From contig JACKPN010000008.1 of NCBI GenBank assembly GCA_024233575.1, forward strand, positions 1 to 64,000: a DNA stretch of 64,000 nucleotides, read 5' to 3'. The stretch's first letter is position 1; each line of letters starts with the position of its first letter. Source of the stretch: Chlamydiales bacterium. Lineage in GTDB: Bacteria; Chlamydiota; Chlamydiia; Chlamydiales; Criblamydiaceae. The position numbers and the translations under genes are program-made. Under the pieces are notes generated by a model. The model saw only the letters and a program-made list of their open reading frames with translations. It was not told where the DNA came from and ran no database searches. This document shows, piece by piece, positions 17,795-26,867 of this stretch.

Positions 17795-18094
17795 ATTAAC
17801 TCTCTTAATTTTTTTAAGAGGCTAATGATAAACGCGCTGCATTTATTCTATTTAAATGAAATGTTAAGATTTGATAAAAGTACCCTTCAACATGAGAAAC
17901 ACAATATCTTCTTTATTATTTTCTCGAGTTTTTTTTAAAAAAGGGTATTCTGTGTACTGCACCCTTTCGTTGGGCAAATATTATCGTTTTTGTCTCGTAA
18001 AGAGCCGCTTGTAAAATTGGTTGGGTGTGGTTTTTTAGCACTTTTATAGCGCATATAGAGAAGATTATTAGACCACTGTCGTCAGGAAATTAAC
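17795..18094. other. divergent intergenic region with a half repeat
   Basis: The 300 bases between two divergent genes are AT-rich. They hold an AAAGGGT/ACCCTTT inverted repeat (17940-17946 with 17961-17967) and, from 18005, one arm of the repeat described at 33.1 kb. Promoters for both flanking genes should lie here. I could not place them reliably. Confidence 0.5.
18005..18035 (+). repeat. single diverged arm of the 33.1-kb inverted-repeat element
   Basis: Bases 18005-18035 match the complement of 33202-33232 at 26 of 31 positions, including CCGCTTG, AAAATT, TGGGT and GGTTTTT in the same order and spacing. It lies 60 bases upstream of the ATP-cone nuclease gene. It looks like a decayed or partial copy of the same mobile repeat. 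Confidence 0.6.
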
Positions 18095-18925
18095 ATGCTC
18101 ATCATTAAAGCTACCGGGGAAGTCGTTCCCTATGACCGCCAGAAAATTATTTATTCCCTTCAGCGGGCAGGTGCTGCCGAAGAGATTATCGGAGAGGTTG
18201 TTGAGGAAACCGAAAAGCATCTTCGTGACAGGATGCATACGAAAGAGCTGTATAAGATCGTTTTCAAAAAGCTAAAAAAACTCACTCGCAAAGCTGCGGA
18301 AAAATATCATTTGAAAAAAGCGATCATGGAGTTAGGTCCTACCGGTTTTCCTTTTGAAAAATTTATCGCTGCGCTTCTCGAATCTGAGGGATACAACACC
18401 TCTACCAACGAGATCGTCCAGGGGCGTTGCGTTGCTCATGAGGTAGATGTGATTGCAGAAAAGGGAGGCAAGCATACGTTTTTCGAGTGCAAATATCATA
18501 GTACTAATGGCAATGCGTCTGACATTAAAGTCGCCCTATACATCTATGCTCGCTATCTCGATATCAAAAAGAATGGTTCCAATGATTATGACTTCGAAGA
18601 CGCGTGGCTGGCAACGAATACAAGGCTGACTAGCGATGCGGAAAAGTACAGCCGCTGTGTCGGTTTGAATGCATTAAGCTGGGACTATCCTAAAGGCAAC
18701 AGTCTGCGAGAACGTATCGACAGGAATGGCCTCTATCCGATCACCTGCTTAACGGGACTGCCGAAGCGTCAAAAACAGCTGCTTCTAGATAATCATGTCG
18801 TCCTCTGCAAAAGCATCAACGAGAAGCCTTCTATTTTAAAAGGTATCGGCCTTTCCGAGTCAGAGAAACGTAAAATCCTTGAACAATCCGAAACCATCTG
18901 CAATACATCAATATCATGCAAATAA
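18095..18925 (+). CDS. ATP-cone domain fused to PD-(D/E)XK (Mrr-like) nuclease domain
   Basis: The first 85 residues (KATGEVVPYDRQKIIYSLQR and following) are an ATP-cone, a nucleotide-sensing module best known from ribonucleotide reductases and NrdR. Residues 86-276 look like a restriction-endonuclease-like domain: FPFEKFIAALLESEGY, then D118 in HEVDVIAE and E131-x-K133 in FFECKYH, the PD-(D/E)XK signature. It is therefore probably a DNA- or RNA-cutting enzyme controlled by ATP/dATP. A helix-hairpin-like tail (ILKGIGLSESEKRKIL) follows. The gene overlaps the downstream beta-CASP RNase gene by ten bases, so both products are likely made together. The biological substrate is unknown. Confidence 0.82.
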   Translation: MLIIKATGEVVPYDRQKIIYSLQRAGAAEEIIGEVVEETEKHLRDRMHTKELYKIVFKKLKKLTRKAAEKYHLKKAIMELGPTGFPFEKFIAALLESEGYNTSTNEIVQGRCVAHEVDVIAEKGGKHTFFECKYHSTNGNASDIKVALYIYARYLDIKKNGSNDYDFEDAWLATNTRLTSDAEKYSRCVGLNALSWDYPKGNSLRERIDRNGLYPITCLTGLPKRQKQLLLDNHVVLCKSINEKPSILKGIGLSESEKRKILEQSETICNTSISCK

Positions 18926-20271
18926 CATTTCTAGGCGCTGCCGGCGTCGTCACAGGATCGAAATACCTTATAGAATTCGCCGGAAAAAAACTTTTGGTCG
19001 ACAGTGGGCTTTTCCAAGGTCTTAAAGAGTTAAGAGTCCTCAACTGGGATCCTCCGCGATTTGATCCCGTTGCAATCGACGGTGTATTACTCACTCACGG
19101 ACACTTGGATCATAGCGGTTACTTGCCGCGACTGGTGAAGCTTGGGTTTAAAGGTAAAATCTACTGTACTGAGCCCACAAAACGAATCGCCGAAATTATT
19201 CTCATGGACAGCGCACAGGTGCAAGAGGAAGAGGCTGAAAGAGCAAATAAAGGAAAATATTCCAAGCACCATCCTGCCGAGCCTCTTTATGACAAGAAAG
19301 ATGTCCACCGTACGATGAAGTTATTTCACACTGTTGAAGAGGGGCAATGGAATGAAATTCTTGGTCTTGATGTCCGTTTTCAGTATAACGGCCACATCCT
19401 CGGAGCGACATTCATCGAGATTGAACGGAACGGAACAACCATTGTCTTTTCCGGGGACATCGGCAGAGAGAGCGACTTATTGCTATATCCCCCAAAAAAA
19501 CCGGAAAAAGCGGATATACTTTTAATCGAGTCCACATATGGCGGCAAGTTCCACCCTGAAGAAGAGAATGCTATTGATCAATTAGAAAAAATCATTAAAG
19601 AAACCATCCATCGCGGTGGATCCGTCTTTATTCCCAGTTTTGCTGTAGAACGTACACAGCTATTAATGTTTATCCTGTGGCGTCTTGTAAAAGAGCGAAG
19701 AATCCCCAAAGTGCCGATGGTGATGGATAGCCCGATGGGTGCAGATGTTTTGGAACTGCTGCGTCATACGGCATCCTGGCATAAACTTAGCAATGATGAC
19801 TGTCAGCAGATGTGTGGGCAGTTTTGGATTACCAAAAGCTTCAAAGAGACGATGAAGCTTAGAAGCGATCCCGATTCAAAGATCATCATTGCCGGCAGCG
19901 GCATGGTCACGGGTGGAAGAATCTTAAGCTATTTGGAAACGAGGTCTTCGCATGAAAAAGATACCCTTCTTCTTGCAGGCTACCAGGCTGAAGGTACCCG
20001 AGGGAGAAAACTGCTGGAAGGAGAGAAAGAGCTAAAGATTTACGGAAAAGTGTACCCCTTCCGCATGCACCTGCATCTTTTGGAAGGTCTTTCAGCACAT
20101 GCAGACCAACCTGGATTATTGCATTGGATGAGCAATCTGAAAGTACAGCCAAAAAAACTGTTTATTACGCATGGAGAAAAAGAGCAGTCCGAAGCTCTCA
20201 AGAAAAAAATCAAGGAGCTCAAAGACTGGGATGCGGTGCTTCCTTCGCTCTATCAGAAATTCAAAATTTAG
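18916..20271 (+). CDS. metallo-beta-lactamase fold beta-CASP ribonuclease
   Basis: The 451-residue protein belongs to the CPSF-like beta-CASP group of zinc ribonucleases. Metal ligands are seen in LTHGHLDHSG near 56, GHILGATF near 157 and FSGDIGRESD near 178. The beta-CASP cap shows SFAVERTQ, MDSPMG and IIAGSGMVTGGRIL, followed by LSAHADQ and FITHGEKEQ. Members process or degrade RNA from ends or internally. It starts inside the end of the ATP-cone nuclease gene, which points to a joint function in nucleic-acid turnover or defence. Confidence 0.9.
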   Translation: MQITFLGAAGVVTGSKYLIEFAGKKLLVDSGLFQGLKELRVLNWDPPRFDPVAIDGVLLTHGHLDHSGYLPRLVKLGFKGKIYCTEPTKRIAEIILMDSAQVQEEEAERANKGKYSKHHPAEPLYDKKDVHRTMKLFHTVEEGQWNEILGLDVRFQYNGHILGATFIEIERNGTTIVFSGDIGRESDLLLYPPKKPEKADILLIESTYGGKFHPEEENAIDQLEKIIKETIHRGGSVFIPSFAVERTQLLMFILWRLVKERRIPKVPMVMDSPMGADVLELLRHTASWHKLSNDDCQQMCGQFWITKSFKETMKLRSDPDSKIIIAGSGMVTGGRILSYLETRSSHEKDTLLLAGYQAEGTRGRKLLEGEKELKIYGKVYPFRMHLHLLEGLSAHADQPGLLHWMSNLKVQPKKLFITHGEKEQSEALKKKIKELKDWDAVLPSLYQKFKI

Positions 20272-20357
20272 TCTTAGCGCCCCAGATAGATTTCTCTTTG
20301 CGCATATTGCAGGCCGTACGCTATGGTTACAGCTTAATCTGCAATGCGAGGCATTTG

Positions 20358-21722
20358 ATGGATATTTTAGTTATCGGCACAGGATATGTAGGCTTAGTGA
20401 CAGGGACATGTCTTTCAGAGATGGGTCATCATGTGATCTGCTTGGATATCAATGAAGAGAAAATAGCTATGCTTAATAGCGGCAAGATCCCGATCTATGA
20501 ACCGGGACTTGAAGAAATGGTCAAAAGAAACCATCATGCAGGTCGTTTGAAGTTCAGTACCGATTATGCTGATGCTGTTGCATCCTCAAAAGTCTGCTTT
20601 ATTTCTGTAGACACCCCCATCGGAGAGGATGGGAACGCCAACTTATCCTACATCTTAAGCGCAGCGCGTTCGATCGCCGAACAGATGACTGATTACAAGA
20701 TTATCGTGAACAAGTCGACTGTGCCTGTCGGCACGGCAGCTATGGTGAAGGCAACTATCCAAGAGGTTTTGGACAGCAACAATAGCAATGTCCTTTTCGA
20801 TGTTGTATCCAATCCTGAGTTTCTTAAAGAAGGCAATGCTGTCAACGATTGCATGAAACCAGACCGCGTCATCATAGGCGTAGATCATCCCGATGTTGTC
20901 GAAGTAATGAGGGAAATTTATGCTCCTTTCATGCTTAGTCACGAACGTATGATCGTCATGGATGTCGCATCAGCGGAGATGACGAAATACGCAGCAAACA
21001 TTATGTTGGCAACACGGATCTCTCTTATGAATGAGCTGGCCAATCTCTGTGAAGTCATGGGCGCAAATATTGACATGGTTAGGAATGGCATCGGCAGCGA
21101 CCATCGGATCGGCTGCAAGTTCCTCTATGCAGGCCTGGGGTATGGCGGTTCTTGCTTGCCTAAAGATGTTGCCGCAATGATGGCGCATGCAAAAAACCAT
21201 GGCTGTCCCACGCCAATGATTTCTGCTGTGCACAGCGTTAACCAAAACCAAAAGCAGCTTCTAGGAAACAAAATCATCGACTATTTCTCGCAGTTCGGCG
21301 GTATATCAAATAAAACAATCGGCATTCTTGGGCTTTCCTTCAAACCGGATACCGATGATATGCGTGAAGCGTCATCGAGGGTGTTAATTGGACAGTTGAT
21401 TGAGGAAGGAGCGACGGTGCGGGTGTTTGATCCTGTCGCGATGGATAATGCGCGGCGAATTTTCGGCACTCCGAAAGAGATCGTATGGTGCAGCGATGAA
21501 GAAGAAACTGCGAAAGGCGCTGATGCGCTTGCTCTCGTTACCGAATGGAAACAGTTTCGCTTTCTTGACTTTGCCAAGATTAAAACATTGATGAAAGGAC
21601 ATGCTTTATTCGACGGTCGCAACCAATATTCTCCGGAAAAGATGCTGCGCTGTGGCTTTGACTATGTCAGCATTGGAAAGCGCCCCTTTTATCAAGAAGA
21701 ATACAGCGAGGCAGTCCATTGA
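20358..21722 (+). CDS. ugd: UDP-glucose 6-dehydrogenase
   Basis: The enzyme oxidises UDP-glucose to UDP-glucuronate using two NAD+. The 454-residue protein starts with the Rossmann motif DILVIGTGYVGLVTG. The catalytic cysteine lies in GYGGSCLPKDV near 265, and the C-terminal UDP-binding domain contains GLSFKPDTDDMREA. A longer open frame begins upstream at 20124 but overlaps the RNase gene. The ATG at 20358 is used because the family domain begins there and GAGG is well placed. With the sugar-phosphate transferase downstream it suggests synthesis of a uronate-containing surface polysaccharide. Confidence 0.94.
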   Translation: MDILVIGTGYVGLVTGTCLSEMGHHVICLDINEEKIAMLNSGKIPIYEPGLEEMVKRNHHAGRLKFSTDYADAVASSKVCFISVDTPIGEDGNANLSYILSAARSIAEQMTDYKIIVNKSTVPVGTAAMVKATIQEVLDSNNSNVLFDVVSNPEFLKEGNAVNDCMKPDRVIIGVDHPDVVEVMREIYAPFMLSHERMIVMDVASAEMTKYAANIMLATRISLMNELANLCEVMGANIDMVRNGIGSDHRIGCKFLYAGLGYGGSCLPKDVAAMMAHAKNHGCPTPMISAVHSVNQNQKQLLGNKIIDYFSQFGGISNKTIGILGLSFKPDTDDMREASSRVLIGQLIEEGATVRVFDPVAMDNARRIFGTPKEIVWCSDEEETAKGADALALVTEWKQFRFLDFAKIKTLMKGHALFDGRNQYSPEKMLRCGFDYVSIGKRPFYQEEYSEAVH

Positions 21723-22609
21723 ACGTTCTCACAATTGAACAGTTTATGGAAACGCGTGCTCATGTGGTCGAGTCACGCTTGAATGAATTGGTAACTGATA
21801 CTTCAAGTTCATACAGATCACTTCTACAGGCTGCGCGCTATTCTCTACTTGGCGGAGGGAAACGCATACGTCCACTTCTGCTTTTGGCGACTGTTGAAAC
21901 GCTGGGTGGCGACTATCGCGGCTCCATCGATGTTGCTTGCGCGTTAGAGATCATCCATACCTATTCATTAATTCACGACGACCTCCCCTGTATGGATAAT
22001 GACGACCTCCGTCGTGGACGACCTACCCTGCATAAGGCTTTCTCGGATGCACATGCTGTGCTTGCAGGCGACTACCTACTCACACGCGCCTTTGGTGTGA
22101 TCGCTGAAGATTCCCGCCTCACGGATATGCAAAAAGTTAAATTAACAGCATTATTTTCCAAACTTGCAGGCAGCGAAGGGATGATTGGAGGGCAGGTCAT
22201 AGACCTTGAAGCAGTAGATAAAATACCTACGGCATCGCTGCTGGAGGAGATGTGCAATCTTAAGACCGGAGCTTTGATCAGAGCTGCTGTGAGCGCTGGC
22301 GCATTGTTGTGTAACGCCAACCCTGCAACTGAACATCTACTCGAGGATTATAGCCGTTGTCTAGGTTTCGCTTTTCAAATTGTTGATGACATCCTTGATA
22401 TCACTTCGACAACAGAAGAGATCGGCAAACCTGCTCATTCCGATGAACATAACGGCAAGACAACATACGCTCTTGTTGTTGGTGTGGACAAAGCGAAGGA
22501 GAAGGCTGTCTCTCTGATAGAAGAAGCGTTGAAAGCCTTAGACGAGATCAAAACTCATACCTCTCTCTTACACGAACTTGCATACTATTGCATTGCTCGG
22601 ACGAAGTAA
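21719..22609 (+). CDS. ispA: polyprenyl (farnesyl/geranylgeranyl) diphosphate synthase
   Basis: This trans-prenyltransferase elongates dimethylallyl or geranyl diphosphate with isopentenyl diphosphate. The 296-residue protein has GGGKRIRPLLLL, the first aspartate-rich motif in IHDDLPCMDNDDLRRG, and the second in FQIVDDILDIT. The residues before the first motif fit a short-chain (C15/C20) synthase, but chain length cannot be read with certainty. The start is taken as TTG at 21719, overlapping the ugd stop; an ATG at 21746 is the alternative. Its substrate comes from the pathway begun by Dxs at 2.6 kb. Confidence 0.92.
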   Translation: MNVLTIEQFMETRAHVVESRLNELVTDTSSSYRSLLQAARYSLLGGGKRIRPLLLLATVETLGGDYRGSIDVACALEIIHTYSLIHDDLPCMDNDDLRRGRPTLHKAFSDAHAVLAGDYLLTRAFGVIAEDSRLTDMQKVKLTALFSKLAGSEGMIGGQVIDLEAVDKIPTASLLEEMCNLKTGALIRAAVSAGALLCNANPATEHLLEDYSRCLGFAFQIVDDILDITSTTEEIGKPAHSDEHNGKTTYALVVGVDKAKEKAVSLIEEALKALDEIKTHTSLLHELAYYCIARTK

Positions 22610-22674
22610 TTTGCGCTTGTGTGAATTTTCCCTCTCGGCTATACCTGTTTCGAATTAACGGAGAAATGGCGACG

Positions 22675-23349
22675 ATGACCTCTTTTCAGCAGGCCGATCA
22701 GATCCCCTTCCTTGATTACTCGTTATGCTCCATCAAGCACAATCCAATGAAAAGGATTTTTGATCTAGTATTCAGCATGGTTGTGATGACACTCGGCCTT
22801 CCATTGTTTTTTTTGATTGCTTTAACGATAAAATGCACCTCTCGAGGCGGAGTTATCTACGCTCAGGAGAGGGTCGGAAGAGGCGGCAAAGCTTTTCGCT
22901 GCTACAAGTTCCGGACAATGTACGTAGATGCAGAAAAGCGGCTTGAGGAGATCCTTAGTAGAAATAGTCAACTAAAAAAAGAGTGGTCGTTAACCCGAAA
23001 ACTAAAACGCGATCCACGCATCACTTGGATCGGTTCATTCCTGCGTAAAACAAGCCTCGACGAGCTGCCTCAGTTTTGGAATGTCTTCAAAGGCGACCTC
23101 AGCGTTGTCGGTCCTCGTCCTGTTCTACAAACGGAGCTAGAAGAGTTTTTTGGGGCATCAGCAAACAAAATTCTTTCGATTCGTCCGGGATTAACAGGGT
23201 TATGGCAAGTTTCAGGAAGAAATAACCTCACCTATCAGAAACGTGTTGCCCTTGACCTTGCTTACGTCAAGAGCCAGTCTATTTTATTAGACATCAAATT
23301 GATTATTAAAACAGTTCCACAAATGATCGTGCCAAAAGGGGCTTATTAA
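22675..23349 (+). CDS. undecaprenyl-phosphate sugar phosphotransferase
   Basis: This is a small bacterial sugar transferase that moves a sugar-1-phosphate from a nucleotide sugar to undecaprenyl phosphate, the first step of a surface glycan repeat. One hydrophobic helix follows MKRIFDLVFSMVV. The cytosolic catalytic part has KFRTMYVDAE, FLRKTSLDELPQFWNVFKGD and SVVGPRPV, and ends with RPGLTGLWQVSGRN, all diagnostic. The start is uncertain: ATG at 22675 is chosen because GGAG lies upstream at an acceptable distance, but 22666 is also possible. It is part of the ugd to MreD-like cluster. Confidence 0.88.
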   Translation: MTSFQQADQIPFLDYSLCSIKHNPMKRIFDLVFSMVVMTLGLPLFFLIALTIKCTSRGGVIYAQERVGRGGKAFRCYKFRTMYVDAEKRLEEILSRNSQLKKEWSLTRKLKRDPRITWIGSFLRKTSLDELPQFWNVFKGDLSVVGPRPVLQTELEEFFGASANKILSIRPGLTGLWQVSGRNNLTYQKRVALDLAYVKSQSILLDIKLIIKTVPQMIVPKGAY

Positions 23350-23358
23350 CAAAAAACC

Positions 23359-23874
23359 ATGAGCCTAGACAAAAGGAATCTGAATACATTATTTGCACTC
23401 ACTTTACTGCTGACTTTATTGACGCCGGCAATGTTTCCTACGCTTCGGCTGCTGTATTTTGCACCTTTTCTTATTGTCAGTTTCTATCAATGCCCAATAT
23501 CAAAATGCTTATGGTATGCATTTTTTTGCGGTATATGCCTGGATCTCGTCACATCTGAAGCCCGTTTCGGCATTTACGCCTTAGACTTTATTATCGTGAC
23601 GATAATTCTTTATCCGCAAAAACATCACTTTTTCGCTGATAACATATCCACTCTTCCAATAATGACCTATTTTTTTAGCTGCCTGGCAGCGTTAATACAC
23701 TTACTGGTCAGCAGCATTTTTAATCAGTCAATTCCGATCGGATGGCGCTGGATATTGAGCGATTTGTTGATCATGCCAATGGCTGACATGTTTTATGCAA
23801 CGGCAATTTTTGTGGTTCCCTACCTGATTTTCGGAAAAAGGACAAGAAAGGGTAAAGAGTATTTCATGAGTTAA
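23359..23874 (+). CDS. MreD-like multi-pass membrane protein
   Basis: The 171-residue protein has five or six membrane segments. Its central motif, GICLDLVTSEARFGIYAL near 53-70, is the arrangement typical of MreD, the small membrane partner of MreB/MreC in cell-wall elongation. The rest of the sequence is poorly conserved, as is normal for MreD. No mreB or mreC is adjacent. It starts nine bases after the sugar transferase gene, so it may instead serve the same polysaccharide pathway. I rate the MreD assignment as moderate. Confidence 0.5.
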   Translation: MSLDKRNLNTLFALTLLLTLLTPAMFPTLRLLYFAPFLIVSFYQCPISKCLWYAFFCGICLDLVTSEARFGIYALDFIIVTIILYPQKHHFFADNISTLPIMTYFFSCLAALIHLLVSSIFNQSIPIGWRWILSDLLIMPMADMFYATAIFVVPYLIFGKRTRKGKEYFMS

Positions 23875-23887
23875 CGCTGCTCCCCTA

Positions 23888-24829
23888 TTAATGGTCACCA
23901 GGGTAGTAGGGTTCGATATGTACTGTGACATCACGCACTTGCGGCCACATCTCCTGAATGTTGGCGCGCACTTTTTGGCTGATCCTATGCGCTTGGTCAA
24001 CCGGAAGATTAGGGTCTACTTCGATGTCTATATCGACATGAGCATCAGGACCATATTGTTGGATTCTTATTTTTTCCGTATCCAAAACCCCTGAAACAGC
24101 TGCAGCGGCGCGTTGTACTCTTTCGAAAAATTTCCTTTCAGGAACACGGTCAAGCAGCTGATGGAGGTTGTTGCGGGAGGCGTGCAGACCGAGGCCTATC
24201 ATTAAGCAGGAGATGGCCATCGCGCCAAGCTGGTCTATGATAACGCTGAAATGCGGCTGCCACTGAGCCAATATCAGTGCAATAGCAGCGAGTAAACTAG
24301 TTAATGCATCGATACGATAATGTATGGCATCTGCCGCTAGCGCCGGACTATGCTGCCTTTGAGCAGTCTTTTTGACAACCTGATAAGAAATTTCCAGAAG
24401 TATCACAGCAACGGTTGGAATTATCCAAACCCCAGACTCCAATGGCTGGCGTTCGGCGTTCGTTCCCAGCTCATAGACCTGTTGAAAAATCATGCTAGCG
24501 CCAATAAAGGCCAGAAATAGCCCCAACTGCAGACCTGCAAGAGGCTCATAACGGCCGTGTCCAAAGGGATGATCATCATCGGGCGGCCTTTCCGCAAGTT
24601 TGATGAAAAGAACGAGGAGCAAACTGGATCCAATATCGATAGCGCTCGCCAATGCGTCCATAAACAGTGCTGCACTGCCGAAGAAAGCTACACCAAAAAG
24701 CTCTGCTATGACGATACCTAATCTAATAGCTATTCCTAGTTTGATCGATTTACGAATATCATGAGCACGCAGGCGACGTTCACGATCGACATCTTCTTTG
24801 GGCTTTACCGGATCAGGAAACTTGCTCAT
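23888..24829 (-). CDS. cation diffusion facilitator metal transporter
   Basis: This 313-residue CDF protein exports divalent cations (Zn, Fe or Mn) from the cytoplasm in exchange for protons. The membrane part has the metal-site motifs FMDALASAIDIGSS and DHPFGHGRYEPLAGL, with a second helix pair ADAIHYRIDALTSL carrying HxxxD. The C-terminal cytosolic domain (HVDIDIEVDPNLPV, VTVHIEP) is the usual metal-sensing module. Metal specificity cannot be read from the sequence. It follows the CPA2 antiporter gene with a four-base overlap (ATGA). Confidence 0.92.
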   Translation of the reverse strand: MSKFPDPVKPKEDVDRERRLRAHDIRKSIKLGIAIRLGIVIAELFGVAFFGSAALFMDALASAIDIGSSLLLVLFIKLAERPPDDDHPFGHGRYEPLAGLQLGLFLAFIGASMIFQQVYELGTNAERQPLESGVWIIPTVAVILLEISYQVVKKTAQRQHSPALAADAIHYRIDALTSLLAAIALILAQWQPHFSVIIDQLGAMAISCLMIGLGLHASRNNLHQLLDRVPERKFFERVQRAAAAVSGVLDTEKIRIQQYGPDAHVDIDIEVDPNLPVDQAHRISQKVRANIQEMWPQVRDVTVHIEPYYPGDH

Positions 24830-26817
24830 GATTTCTGTGCTCTGAATATTCCAATAACTTTAGCTAGATTTTTTGTTTTACCAAGAAGGACAACAACATC
24901 GTTCTCATGCAGCACTTCATTAGCTTCGGGATTGCAAATGGTGTCGTTGCCGCGTTTAATCAGAATGGCAGTGACCTTATAATTATTTCGCAGATCGCTT
25001 TCTTTGAGCGATTTACCTACTAAAGGAGAGTTATTGCCGATACGTACCGCCTCGGTAGAGACATCGCGGAGATCCTTATGAATTTCCGAGAAAACGGTTG
25101 GCTCGCGATATAGGAGACGAAGCATCTCATAACCTTCTGTACGCATCTGCTGCACGTAGTCTGATATTTTTTCATGAGGGATGTTAAACTTACGCAAAAC
25201 TCTAGTGAAGATCTCGACAGACGATCCGAATTCGTCAGGGATCACATCATCAGCACCGAGTTGATACATCAAACGCACCTCTTCCATATACCGGGTACGG
25301 ACGATCAGATATGCGGATGGATTGAGTTTTCTTACCTGTTTGACGATACGCATAGCTGTTACGGGGTCATGGAGGGAAACGGCGACCACTCGCGCCTCCA
25401 GGATATTGGCATGTTTGAGGACTGACTCATGAGTGGCATCACCGAAGTGTATTGGCTCTCCCCTCTCTCTTTCCAACCTAACGATTTCCGGATCCATTTC
25501 TAAAATGAGATATGGGATATTTGCTTCGCGCGAAGAATGTGCAAGGTTTTTTCCACCCATATCAAATCCAATAATGATAATATGGTCGCGTTCTCTATCT
25601 TCACTTTTTTGGATGATCGGTTTAAGACCGAATTTCATTGTCGGCGGTATTGGCAGATGGATCAATGCATTCGCAATCGATGGAGACCAATGGATCAAGG
25701 TAGGCGTCACAGCCATCGTCAACAAGGAAACAGCAAGAAAAAGTTGATAATGGTATTCGGTGCCGATTCCGAAATCCATGCCTGTTCTTATTAAGACAAA
25801 GGAAAACTCTCCTACTTGACAAAGAGCTATCCCGGAAAGAACGGCTGTGCGCAACGGCATACCTAACACCAATGTCACTAAAGCCATGGCCGATGATTTC
25901 AAAAAAATAATAGAGATTGCAAGCGTGGCGATCAAGAATGGGTGCGCCATCAGATATCCGGTATCGAGCAACATGCCCATCGAAACAAAAAAGAAACTGG
26001 TAAAAATATCCTGGAATGGAATGATATCGCCGATCGCTTCATGACTATATTCCGATTCAGAAACAATTAATCCAGCCAGGAAAGCCCCCAGAGAAAGGGA
26101 AACTCCGGCATTTGATGCCAGCCACGCCACGGTAGAGCAGATCGTCAGTACGCCAAGAATGAATAGCTCGCGGCTGCGGGTACGGGCTATATAGTAGAGC
26201 AGCCGCGGGACAATCAGTTCAGCAAGGATAAAGGTAACAACGAGGATGACAACACCTTTGGTGACAGCGTATATGAGAGTGATGTCAAAGTTGGTATTTA
26301 CCCCTGCCATTACAGGAGTAAGCAGCACCATGGGTACAACTAAGACGTCCTGTAAAATCAAAATACTCAGAGTGACTTTTCCATGCGGACTTGCAGACTC
26401 TCCTCGCTCTTCTAAAACTCTCATAACGATGGCGGTGCTGCTTAAGGAGATCAAGCATCCCAGGAACAATGACTCGCCTATTGGCCTGCCTATCAATTGG
26501 GCAATACCAAAGCTGACACCCCCAGTTAGAATGACCTGCATGAGGCCTCCTAAAAGAAAGAATCGTTTGTATTGCAGCAAACGTTTGATAGAAAATTCCA
26601 TTCCCACGATGAACAGCAGCAGAATGATGCCAATGCTGGCGAGAACCTGTACATCATCGACATCGCCAATGACGCCCAATCCATGAGGACCGCAGATGAC
26701 GCCGGTAACAAGAAAGCCGACAATGGTAGGGATGCGCAAACGATGGCAAAAAAGGAGAACGGTTATCGATAACCCGAAAATGATAACGATATCCTTTAAC
26801 AGAGGAATCTCTTCCAA
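24826..26817 (-). CDS. CPA2-family monovalent cation:proton antiporter with RCK domains
   Basis: The 663-residue protein is a KefB/YbaL-type antiporter for potassium or sodium against protons. The first 390 residues hold about twelve membrane helices, including FLVTGVICGPHGLGVI and SLGAFLAGLIVSESEYSHE. A TrkA-N (RCK) domain follows, with HIIIIGFDMGGKNLA near 415; the usual GxGxxG is changed to GFDMGG, which may alter nucleotide binding. A TrkA-C domain ends the protein (GNNSPLVGKSLKESDLRN to VVLLGKTKNL). It is coupled to the CDF transporter. Confidence 0.9.
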   Translation of the reverse strand: MEEIPLLKDIVIIFGLSITVLLFCHRLRIPTIVGFLVTGVICGPHGLGVIGDVDDVQVLASIGIILLLFIVGMEFSIKRLLQYKRFFLLGGLMQVILTGGVSFGIAQLIGRPIGESLFLGCLISLSSTAIVMRVLEERGESASPHGKVTLSILILQDVLVVPMVLLTPVMAGVNTNFDITLIYAVTKGVVILVVTFILAELIVPRLLYYIARTRSRELFILGVLTICSTVAWLASNAGVSLSLGAFLAGLIVSESEYSHEAIGDIIPFQDIFTSFFFVSMGMLLDTGYLMAHPFLIATLAISIIFLKSSAMALVTLVLGMPLRTAVLSGIALCQVGEFSFVLIRTGMDFGIGTEYHYQLFLAVSLLTMAVTPTLIHWSPSIANALIHLPIPPTMKFGLKPIIQKSEDRERDHIIIIGFDMGGKNLAHSSREANIPYLILEMDPEIVRLERERGEPIHFGDATHESVLKHANILEARVVAVSLHDPVTAMRIVKQVRKLNPSAYLIVRTRYMEEVRLMYQLGADDVIPDEFGSSVEIFTRVLRKFNIPHEKISDYVQQMRTEGYEMLRLLYREPTVFSEIHKDLRDVSTEAVRIGNNSPLVGKSLKESDLRNNYKVTAILIKRGNDTICNPEANEVLHENDVVVLLGKTKNLAKVIGIFRAQKS

Positions 26818-26867
26818 CGCACTCTCCTTCTAATAATTATTATAATGATAGACGAGATCGCTCCATC

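Noticed and set aside
17940..17967. AAAGGGT/ACCCTTT hairpin as a terminator
   Set aside because: The T run is on the minus strand, but no minus-strand gene ends there.
20124..20357. Longer N-terminus for Ugd
   Set aside because: It overlaps the RNase gene and lies before the Rossmann fold start at 20358.
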